DNA of 64,000 nucleotides from Pyrocephalus nanus (lineage: Eukaryota; Chordata; Aves; Passeriformes; Tyrannidae). Below the pieces are notes generated by a model. It was given only the letters and a program-made list of their open reading frames with translations, was not told the DNA's origin and did not search any database. Positions 58,501 through 64,000 of the stretch are shown here, piece after piece. The stretch lies in assembly GCA_038380795.1 (NCBI GenBank), contig CM076269.1:3720001-3784000 (forward strand). The letters are read 5' to 3'. The position numbers and the translations under genes were made by a program. Position 1 is the stretch's first letter; every line of letters begins with the position of its first letter.

Positions 58501-61500
58501 AGCAGGGGGAAGCGAGTGGGGAAAGCAGTCTTGAGGTGATGAGCCATGACCTGCCCGAGATCCTGGGGTCAAGCAGTAGCCTTGCCTGGAGCAGGAGGCT
58601 TGGGAAGGAGAGAGGTGTTTGAAGAGCAAAGGGGGTGTTTTTATACCCTACTTCCAGTGCCAAGAAAGAAAAGCCAGACCTAGGGGTTCTTTCAGTGCGA
58701 GCCCCGTGGCGATGTACCTCTGCAGGATGTGAACCACCGGCCTCTCCTCCCTGCCTCCAGGCGGGCAGGCTGCCCAGCCCCTCACCACTGCCTCAGGGCC
58801 AAGGGTATGCCTGGGGATCAGCAGAGGCTGCTTTCCCCTCTGTGCAGTCCCCTGGCACAGCTGAGCTGAACTGCCTGATGAAAGCTGCCCATCTCCACAC
58901 CGTGGCATCCCCGACGCCTCAGACACATTGCCCCTGGTAGCGGCACAGACCCTTACTTTCTAAAATGTATAATGTATTGCAGGATATTGAGAACACCTTA
59001 TCTGTCAACGGCAGAGGCGACACGTTAACCTGGACTTGAGTAATGTCCTATTTGATTGTGACAATATGGAGTCGTAAGGAAGAGTTCCACTGAGACAGGT
59101 TCATGTTTGTAAAGGAGTCTTCTGAATTATTTTTTTTTTTCCCTACTGCATTCAGTCTGGAATCTCACCCCTCCCTCCCCTCCCTCTCTCCCCGTGGTCT
59201 GGAGTGTCCTGGTTTGCAAACTTTTCGGGCTGATTTACAGCACACTCGCTCTCCCTTGGGACTTGGCTTGTTGGGAAGGTGGAAGAGGTGGTGGTGGTGG
59301 TGGCGGCCGTGGCTGCAGGACAAGGGTGCCCATGCATGTGTTTCTAACCACATTGTTCCCCGGTGCCACCTCCTGGAATTGGAAACAAAGGGGTGGGCCC
59401 AGGCAGCACAGAGAGGGTTAAACTGACCTGGTCTCTGACATATTTGAAAGAAATATAATCAAGTTAATTCACTGCAAGGCAAATTCAGTACCTAAAGGGC
59501 CCCCATGTTAAATACAGCACTGACCTTTACCGGCTGATTACACAAAGACGACACAATTAGATTAGTCCAAGACAAAAGGTCAAGCACATTCACACTGTGA
59601 CCATTTTTTGCTACCTTTTGAGGGGGGGGCAGAAATTACATCCCAGCTGGAGGGATATTTTGGAGAGGAGGAGAACGGGGCTGCTGTACCATGTTCTGCC
59701 TGGCTCAGATATCTTCGGAGGGTCAGGCAGGGCCTGTCACTGTGCTTGCCCTGAACCTTTCCTGCAGCTGGTGGGCAATGTGGTGGTGGGAGAGATCAAC
59801 AGCCTGCAGCCCACAGCCGGCTTTTCCAAGGATAGGCTGAGCTGAGTGGAGGTCATGTCCTGGTGATGCTCCCTGCCATGCCCAGAGCCAGCAGGAGCCG
59901 TTGTGGTGCCTCTCGCGCAGCATCGTGGCTGAAAATTGGCCTCTGGAAGGTCGGTGGGCTGGGTCAGGGCTGAGAAGCAGGGGTGGCTGGGGCAGTCTCT
60001 GGCTGTTTGACTGGTGGGGTGCTGGCAGGTGTCCCCACCCCACCCAGCGGTTGCCCTGAGGTGCCCCAGGCCCTGGTGCGGTGGGGACAGCGGGGCCGGG
60101 ACATGGCGCTGGGGCAGCAGCCCCTGCGAGCACAGCGCTTTGCCCCCACCCCGGGGCGCCTGCGGCGGGGCAGCGGTGCGAGGGTGGGAACAAGCAGCTC
60201 TGGAGGGCAAGCACAGCCGTGCTTTCCCTCCCTCCTCACCTCCTGTGGCTCGCAGGTGACGCCTGCCCTTCCCCTGGCAGGGGCGGCTGAGAGATTTAAC
60301 CCTGCCACGCCAGCCTTGAGCTCCCGAGTTCAAGCCTGTGCTTTGCCACTGAGCTGCCAGGGCCTTTGGGGGAATCATTTAATCTCCCCGCTTCAAATTC
60401 CTCTGAGTTGGAGAATCCCTCTGTGCTGTCTAGCACTGCCTGTCCACGGCACTCTACGTGTTGGATTAAGCGTGGATTAGTTCAGCCTCCAAAACAGCTG
60501 CTCCCCTGAAGCCAGGTCCGTTCCCCTGGAGAGAAGTATCTCACTCCAGATGTTGGAGGGAGCGAGTGGCAAAGCTGGGAATAGGACTGACTCCCGAACC
60601 CTGTCCGGCATGCATGGATTCATTTCCAGGAATTGGAATGGATGGGCAAAGGCACACCAGGCTCTTTTGAGAACTGTCAACAACTGTCTGCCACCACCCC
60701 CCCTTGGCCAGCAGTGGGGACTGGGGACATGGCAGCAGGGTGTGTTAGCCCAGCCTGGGAGAGGCATCTGCTTGTGTCAGCAGTGAGAGCCCTTGGGGCA
60801 GCGGGAAGCCCAGCACTGTCCACCACTCCTCCCCTGCCCTGGCTGCCTGTCCACCCTCTCCCAGGGGCTGCAGTGCCCATTGCTGACCATTAAAGAGGAG
60901 CTGGGATCCCCCCAGTGCTGTTTGAGGCTGACCCCGGTAGGGACTTTACTCGGGGCCTTCGGGAGGTGAAAGGTGAGCCGAACTCGGAACAAATTAGTTC
61001 CAAGCAGAAGTTCAGCCAGTTACTCCAGATTGGATCCTTTGATTTCTGCAACTCAGACTCCACTCAGTGATCTGTAATGAGTGACTCTCAGAAATCCTCA
61101 CATTGCAGCACTTTGTTCCTGAGCTCACAAGTCAGCCCATTAATGGGTAAAGGAAAGGACCTTGAGTCTAAGAAGTCTCGGGTTCAGAGTCAGAATTATT
61201 TGACTTTTAAGCTTCCTTTATCTGAACTCCTGCTGACTTCTTGTTTTCTGAGCCTGTTTGAAAGCTAGAAGTTACATTGTTAAGATCAAACGTTCTCTCT
61301 TTCCAGATGGAGTTACAATATCTGTCTTTTATATATATATATTTTAATATATATAGTGTATATATACCAGGGTGTATATATATTCCTCTCTTTTTTTTAA
61401 TCGTTCTTTCCATTAAAAGAAACTAGACTTGTAAGCTCTTGTAAATTATAATGTAAAACATTTTTTTTAACCAGACAGTTCCCAATTTTGCCCGAGGCAA

Positions 61501-63082
61501 CTGGAATAGCTGTGCCACGGAAGGCAATAGGAAGGTGATTAATATGAATTTGTGACATATTTGAAAGATGGGTCTTTTGCCATATAAAGATTATCAAACA
61601 CATGTGCTCTTCCCCATTAATTCCGCAGCCCTCCCAGGAAAGCCACAAAGCCCAGCTCCTTTGTTTCCAGGGTGGGTTTTTGTTTTTTTAAATGTACCTT
61701 TCGGTCCCCTTGATTACCCTGTATTTGATTTTTATAGGGCATCTGCTCACTCTGCTGTGTGGGTTCTCTGGCCCTTTTATTTCCCTGTTAATCGGATCCC
61801 GCGAAGGCAGCGGTGCCAGGGCCTCTGACGAAATCCGTGTATGTGTTGTATTTAACTTTTAGCCGTGCAAATTCCATGCTCTGTTTGCCGTCTGCCCGGC
61901 GGGAACTGGGGGCCGCTTCCCGCCGGGGGAGGCAGCGGGGCCTCCCACGACGACGTGCGCTGCCACGGGGGGCAAAGGCGTGCGGGACCGGCAGGGCTGG
62001 AGGAGCAGGGACAGGCAGGCCTGGCTCGTTCCAGAGGGCAGGTCGGTGCTTGTCCATCCCTGTGTGTTTGCTGGCTGGGCCAGTGGCTCTGCAGGCTTTG
62101 GAGACAGGGGGTGGCTGCAGGGCTGGGCTGGGCATGGCAGGGACCTGACCAGAGTCACCGTGCTGGTGCAGTGCTGGCCTCCTCTGCCACTGCCTGTGCT
62201 GCCCTGTGCAGAGCGGGCTCGGGCTCGTGCTGTGCCGTGAGGACCCCTGGGCCTTGGCACCTTGTGTCCCCAGGCATGGGGCACCTGGTGCTTCTGGGAC
62301 ATCCCCCCCCACAGAGCCCAGCTTTGGGTGCTGACCCTGCCGTGGTCGTGGCCAGAGCTGTGCAGTGCCAGGCTCAGTCTCACCGCAGTGTTAGTGACGT
62401 GCCCAGGGTTCCATCTTGTTTGGTGTGAATGGTCCCGGCTTTCCTAGGCCGGGTTCAGCCCTGAAACCTCTGAAGGGGAGGCTCCCCGGAGCTCACCAGC
62501 CACACTCAGATGTATCAGTGCCCAGATAAGAGGTGGGTTTTTTTTGAGGAGCTGCGGTTCTCTGACAGCCTCCTGCTCTGCTCCTGGGCCATGTCACGGC
62601 CGGTCTGGACGGCAGAGGAGGGTTTCCAGGCTGTGCCCTGTCCCATGCAGAGCGTCCCTTGCACAGCTGGCCATAGGACAGAGCTGTTCTGCCTCTCTCT
62701 CAAGGCCCTGCTCCTTAGGACTTTGGTGCCTGCCAGCTTGCTTGGTCAGGGCTCCTGAGGCCACTGAGTTGTTGCAGAGCGCAGCCCCTTTCTCCTGACC
62801 ATCCCAAAGCCCTGTCCATGTCAGGGAGGTGACATCCCCTGTGAGGGTGCCATCCCAGCCCCGTGTCACTGCTGGATATTAGCTCTGCCCCTCCTGTCAT
62901 GCAAGGACCTGGCTCTGCCTTCAGCCAGGCAATGTGGTCCACTGGGCACTGCCCAGAATGCTGCTGGAGCCCTGGAGTTGGCTCTGGGACAGGTGGGTGT
63001 GTTTGCACGACCCAGGAACTCCCACCTGCTGACCCTGGGGTTTTTTTCATTTCCTGTCTCCCTCCTGGCGCAGAGAAAGTGA
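31401..63082 (+). CDS. DMAP1: DNMT1-associated protein 1, spliced, with early stop in the last exon
   Basis: Subunit of the TIP60/NuA4 acetyltransferase and SRCAP H2A.Z-exchange complexes; also binds DNMT1 (yeast Swc4/Eaf2 family). Nuclear. Ten coding exons are placed: 31401-31502, 34216-34307, 34924-35119, 39452-39610, 40768-40935, 41910-42095, 44973-45044, 55907-55979, 57842-58125 and 63074-63082. All junctions are GT/AG and in phase, and the protein follows human DMAP1 (467 residues) closely. Residues 131-208 form the SANT/Myb-like domain, 240-290 a charged helical, probably coiled-coil segment, and 326-444 the conserved C-terminal region. The ATG context (GAGATGG) is good. Anomaly: codon 447 is TGA where CGA (Arg) is expected, so the product ends after 446 residues, whereas the intact frame would end at 463 (stop 63131-63133). 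The introns are unusually long for this gene (about 32 kb in total). Confidence 0.92.
31503..34215 (+). other. DMAP1: DMAP1 intron 1
   Basis: 2.7 kb, AT-richer than the DNA upstream. It contains an old LINE remnant (about 32940-33370) and the sequence 33380-33880, which I could not assign. Confidence 0.7.
32940..33370 (+). mobile_element. Ancient CR1/L3-type LINE remnant (reverse transcriptase part)
   Basis: Decayed coding sequence of a CR1-clade element. Recognisable phrases include GGACCAAGTAATTTGTTCTC, GAACTGATCTCTGGCC, a degraded GGCCTTACATCGCTCCTGGG where these elements read 'gcctaacatcaattcctgg', and TTTATGACACAGTG near the end, like the usual 'tttgacacagt'. Many stops and frameshifts; not functional. 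Sense orientation within the DMAP1 intron. Confidence 0.55.
34216..34307 (+). CDS. DMAP1: DMAP1 coding exon 2
   Basis: Residues 35-64 plus two bases of codon 65. Lys-rich KKSKKSSETLTFKRPEGMH, then REVYALLYSDK. Donor AA|GTAAGA. Confidence 0.92.
34308..34923 (+). other. DMAP1: DMAP1 intron 2
   Basis: 616 bases, acceptor CTTCTCTCCACCACAG. No further feature seen. Confidence 0.8.
34924..35119 (+). CDS. DMAP1: DMAP1 coding exon 3
   Basis: Residues 65-130. Contains the highly conserved VRPWKWMPFTNPARKDGAMF and HWRRAAEEGKDYPFARFNK stretches that lead into the SANT-like domain. Ends AAA|GTAAGT. Confidence 0.93.
35120..39451 (+). other. DMAP1: DMAP1 intron 3
   Basis: 4.3 kb. It contains an A12 run near 35879-35890 and an antisense CR1-like remnant (about 37440-37900). 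The rest shows no exon or RNA gene I can recognise. Confidence 0.65.
37440..37900 (-). mobile_element. Old CR1-like LINE 3' remnant, antisense
   Basis: Degraded sequence whose reverse complement follows the end of CR1-type elements. GGGAAGCTGTTCCAGACTGT (compare 'gaacaggttgcccagagaag' reversed), CCAGGTTGAATTTTCC, and CTCATCCTCATTGCTCTTCT, then CTCTACTTGTTTCCA are in the right order. It is too diverged to name a subfamily. Confidence 0.5.
39452..39610 (+). CDS. DMAP1: DMAP1 coding exon 4 (SANT-like domain, first half)
   Basis: Residues 131-183, from TVQVPVYSEQEYQ through DDAWTKAETDHLFDL to VIHDRYDHQQFK. Starts after CTCTACACAG, ends AAG|GTGAGT. Confidence 0.93.
39611..40767 (+). other. DMAP1: DMAP1 intron 4
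   Basis: 1.16 kb, no further feature seen. Confidence 0.8.
40768..40935 (+). CDS. DMAP1: DMAP1 coding exon 5 (SANT-like domain, second half)
   Basis: Residues 184-239: KRSVEDLKERYYHICAKL completes the SANT-like fold, followed by TDLKIPVFDAGHERRRKEQL and the conserved NRTPEQ. Ends CAG|GTAACT. Confidence 0.93.
40936..41909 (+). other. DMAP1: DMAP1 intron 5
   Basis: 974 bases, no further feature seen. Confidence 0.8.
41910..42095 (+). CDS. DMAP1: DMAP1 coding exon 6 (charged helical segment)
   Basis: Residues 240-301. VAEEEYLIQELRKIETRKKE and the following Lys/Arg/Glu-rich stretch are likely coiled-coil. It ends in the basic run APKKKLPQKKETEKP. Donor CCT|GTAAAC, a slightly weak site. Confidence 0.92.
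42096..44972 (+). other. DMAP1: DMAP1 intron 6
   Basis: 2.9 kb. The block 43308-43700 is non-repetitive, AT-rich and enhancer-like, and contains a diverged internal duplication. A second AT-rich block lies around 44000-44420. Confidence 0.6.
43308..43620. promoter_or_regulatory. Candidate intronic element with internal duplication
   Basis: The 14-mer AGCATCATTTCAAC occurs at 43312-43325 and 43424-43437, and GAGTCAATT follows each at 43344-43352 and 43459-43467, with the same order and about 112-115 base spacing. A separate 9-base tandem TGTACAGGC doublet lies at 43489-43506. Text such as CCAATTTAATTGC and preserved CpGs suggest regulatory constraint rather than neutral intron. Confidence 0.35.
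44973..45044 (+). CDS. DMAP1: DMAP1 coding exon 7
   Basis: Residues 302-325, AVPETAGIKFPDFKSAG followed by VTLRSQR, identical in style to the human exon. Ends AGG|GTAGGC. Confidence 0.92.
45381..45425 (-). mobile_element. CR1 LINE 3' end fragment, antisense
   Basis: GGTTTGAGTTGGAAGGGACC followed by TTAAAGATCATCTAGTT is the reverse complement of the CR1 3' end. The ATTCTATGA tail is lost or degraded on the left. Confidence 0.85.
46570..46760 (+). repeat. MIR-type SINE remnant
   Basis: The succession TTCACTGTTTCTAAAATGGG, AGCTATTAGACTTACTTGC, TTCACAGATG and GAATTAATTACGTGAGG, followed by a 'gaagtgctaagtg' end, follows the amniote MIR 3' half. Confidence 0.6.
48720..49275. promoter_or_regulatory. 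Candidate conserved intronic element
   Basis: Non-repetitive, AT-rich and full of TAAT/ATTA cores, for example CTGATTAATGAATAAG near 48783, CTGTAATTAAATGG near 48983, GTCATTAATGCAAACC near 49053 and CAATTAATTATTTATTTG near 49212. This is the word content of homeobox-controlled elements. Conservation not testable here. Confidence 0.35.
49752..49779. other. Perfect 11-bp inverted repeat (hairpin)
   Basis: ATTAGGTGCCT (49752-49762), 6-base loop AATGAA, AGGCACCTAAT (49769-49779). Each arm carries an AGGTG/CACCT core, the half-site used by ZEB and Snail repressors, and an ATTA/TAAT end. Confidence 0.6.
52620..52770. promoter_or_regulatory. Homeodomain-site-dense intronic block
   Basis: At least five TAAT/ATTA cores within 65 bases (52673-52734). 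The 9-mer AATTAGCAA occurs twice, at 52687-52695 and 52730-52738. No simple repeat or transposon pattern explains it. Confidence 0.38.
53820..54060. promoter_or_regulatory. Candidate conserved intronic element
   Basis: AT-rich unique sequence with GATTATCAGCAGC, TTTAGTTTTAATAC, CATAAATCATAAC and CTTAATGATGG words between ordinary intron. Enhancer function is inferred from composition only. Confidence 0.28.
55907..55979 (+). CDS. DMAP1: DMAP1 coding exon 8
   Basis: Residues 326-349 plus one base of codon 350: MKLPSSVGQKKIKALEQML, then MELGV. Donor GTA G|GTGAGT. Confidence 0.92.
55980..57841 (+). other. DMAP1: DMAP1 intron 8
   Basis: 1.86 kb with A/T homopolymer runs near 56122-56138, 56174-56187 and 56758-56770. 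Acceptor TTTCTCCCTAG. No further feature seen. Confidence 0.75.
57842..58125 (+). CDS. DMAP1: DMAP1 coding exon 9
   Basis: Residues 350-444. LNPMPTEEIVQMFNELRSDL and VLLYELKQAFANCEYELQML are strongly conserved. A variable acidic linker follows (about 390-425), then the conserved IIDVVGAPLTPNS. Ends TCG|GTGAGA in phase 0. If the intron is kept, translation would run 20 more residues (VRRKVGG and on) to a TGA at 58186-58188. Confidence 0.92.
59425..59610. promoter_or_regulatory. Candidate conserved intronic element
   Basis: Unique AT-rich text with TGACATATTTGAAAGA (59436-59451), CAAGTTAATTCACTG, CTTTACCGGCTGATTAC and ACAATTAGATTAGTCC. Abrupt against GC-rich neighbours. Confidence 0.35.
60310..60450 (+). 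repeat. MIR SINE remnant
   Basis: GAGTTCAAGCCTGTGCTTTG, CCACTGAGCTGCC, GGGCCTTTGGGGGAATCATT and TAATCTCC line up in order with MIR ('gggttcaaatcccagctctgccactgactggctgtgtgaccttgggcaagtcatttaacctc'). Confidence 0.55.
60555..60625 (-). repeat. MIR SINE remnant, antisense
   Basis: GAGTGGCAAAGCTGGGAATA, then GGACTGACTCC is the reverse complement of the MIR 'ggactcctgggttctattcccagctctgccactgac' part. Confidence 0.5.
61327..61384. repeat. (TA)n-rich tract
   Basis: Interrupted ATATATAT runs with TTTTAATATATATAGTG and ACCAGGGTG breaks. Confidence 0.85.
61480..61870. promoter_or_regulatory. Candidate conserved intronic element
   Basis: About 390 bases of unique sequence with GTGATTAATATGAATTTG, TGACATATTTGAAAGA (61553-61568), GATTATCAAACAC, CCCATTAATTCCGC, TTGATTACCC, GTTAATCGG and CGTGCAAATTCC, and preserved CpGs. 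It stands out sharply from the GC-rich DNA that follows. Confidence 0.38.
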
Positions 63083-63133
63083 AGGGAGTTTGCCTCCAGC
63101 TCCTCCTCTGTCAAGAAGGTGAAGAAGCCATGA
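63074..63133 (+). CDS. DMAP1: DMAP1 last exon, interrupted by an in-frame TGA
   Basis: After a clean CAG acceptor the phase-0 frame reads R K stop (TGA at 63080-63082). Past it the same frame continues R E F A S S S S S V K K V K K P to a TGA at 63131-63133, matching the human ending (RKRRESASSSSSVKKAKKP) apart from stop for Arg, Phe for Ser and Val for Ala. The stop and the Ser-to-Phe change are each explained by one C-to-T change (CGA to TGA, TCT to TTT). As written, the annotated protein ends at 63082. Confidence 0.8.
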
Positions 63134-64000
63134 GCCCCCTGTGCAGGGTGAGGAGGAAGTGTGGAGCTGTGTGCAGGGGCAGTGCTGGCTGTCCCAAAAC
63201 CCTGGGGCCTTGCTGGGACTAACACTGCAGTGCTCCAGAGGAAAATGGGCTCAGCACCATGTCCCCAACTCCATCTGACCTCCAGAGTGGTGTGACCTCT
63301 GGGCACCTGCAGCAGGTACTGGAGGGTGGCCACAGGGCTGTGCAGGGCTTTGCCCAAGGGCACCCACAGCTGCCCCGTGGCTGCTGGTACAGGCTGTGGT
63401 TTGCTCTGGGGGACTTTTTATGTGCTCTGTAAATACAGAGCCCATCACTTGTACTAGAGCAGAGCTGCCTTTGGGGCTGCCAGGTGCTGCTCCAGGCTGC
63501 TGCTGCGCTGCCCACACCGTGCTGGGGAGCTCCCTCCTGCATCCCACGTGCCCAGCCCTTGTGCAGCTGCTCACCTCCGGCAATTGTTGTGTGCCTGACA
63601 CCTACACCTTGCTTGGGTGTGGGGATGCCCCTGCTGGAAACACTCCTGCTGTCCCCCCACTGTCAGGACAGTTCCTCCTCCTGCTGCCCTGCCCAAGGGT
63701 TCAGTCTGTGGGGAGAGGGGCCCCTGGTCACTGCGCCTCATGTTTTGCCGGGCTTTGGAGGGGCTGAGGCATCGCGGTGGGAGCCCTGGCACGGGCAGCC
63801 CTGGCTGCGTGCCCTGCTCTGCACTGCTGCCCACCCCGTGTCCCCTCCACCTACCTGCTTTTCAAGTGTGACTGGCCATCGATCCACCGTGACAATGTCC
63901 TTTGAGTCACATTCTTGCCTGCAGGAGTAAAGGGCAAGGGCCAAGTTCTTAGTTTTCATAAAAAACTAATTAGACGACTCCATCGAAAATGGGTCAATAA
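63134..64000. other. DMAP1 3'UTR and downstream DNA
   Basis: No canonical AATAAA is present before the window ends. The nearest variant is AATACA near 63431, in TGTAAATACAGAG. In the human order the convergent gene ERI3 follows DMAP1, but none of its coding sequence is recognised here. Confidence 0.5.

Larger units (their letters stand above)
58126..63073 (+). other. DMAP1: DMAP1 intron 9
   Basis: 4.9 kb. It contains (GGT)n near 59287, two MIR remnants (about 60310-60450 and 60555-60625), a (TA)n tract (61327-61384) and two AT-rich element-like blocks (59425-59610, 61480-61870) that share a 16-mer. Acceptor TGTCTCCCTCCTGGCGCAG. Confidence 0.65.

Noticed and set aside
60290..60375. tRNA-like sequence on the minus strand (A-box-like GGCAGCTCAGTGGCAAAGC)
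   Set aside because: The arms do not pair into a cloverleaf, and the surrounding text fits a MIR SINE on the + strand, which is itself tRNA-derived.
63074..63133. Treating DMAP1 as a pseudogene because of the stop
   Set aside because: All nine upstream exons are intact, in phase and strongly conserved; only the last 17 residues are affected.

Overview
This is vertebrate nuclear DNA, almost certainly from a bird. The evidence is intron-split genes with GT/AG junctions, CpG-island promoters, a CR1 LINE 3' end with the typical tail (11713-11837), and old MIR-like SINE fragments. Two protein-coding genes are supported, both on the + strand: a three-exon Krueppel-like factor (22358-24750) and DMAP1 (ten coding exons, 31401-63082). 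A KLF next to DMAP1 matches the human 1p34 order SLC6A9-KLF17-DMAP1-ERI3-RNF220, so I call the first gene KLF17. It is the form with KLF2/KLF4-like zinc fingers, as in fish biklf and frog neptune. Species is not resolved.

Layout. 1-21.5 kb is GC-rich intergenic DNA with no recognisable coding exon. It holds two small CpG clusters, a long CA-rich tract, a possible LTR tail, one CR1 tail and several AT-rich blocks that look like conserved non-coding elements. 21.55-22.36 kb is the KLF17 CpG-island promoter with CCAAT boxes and a KLF consensus site. 22.36-25.95 kb is KLF17 with its 3'UTR and a double AATAAA. 25.95-30.5 kb is a spacer with a MIR fragment and a GATA/E-box/CACC cluster. 30.55-31.5 kb is the DMAP1 CpG-island promoter. 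31.4-63.1 kb is DMAP1, whose introns are large (intron 7 is 10.9 kb) and contain LINE and MIR remnants plus many AT-rich, element-like blocks. The tail after 63.13 kb is downstream sequence without a clear poly(A) signal.

How the genes work. KLF17 encodes a nuclear three-finger activator that binds CACC/GGGYGTGG boxes. DMAP1 encodes a subunit of the TIP60/NuA4 and SRCAP chromatin complexes and is a housekeeping gene. They are neighbours, not partners in one pathway. The regulatory-looking DNA in the DMAP1 introns may serve another gene in the block, such as RNF220 outside the window.

The most striking observation is in the last DMAP1 exon. The third codon, expected to be CGA (Arg), reads TGA (stop), while the conserved downstream tail (Ser-rich, then VKKVKKP and the usual stop) is intact in frame. 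As read, the protein is 446 residues instead of 463 and loses its basic C-terminal tail. I found no operon, CRISPR array, recognisable RNA gene or new multi-gene system.
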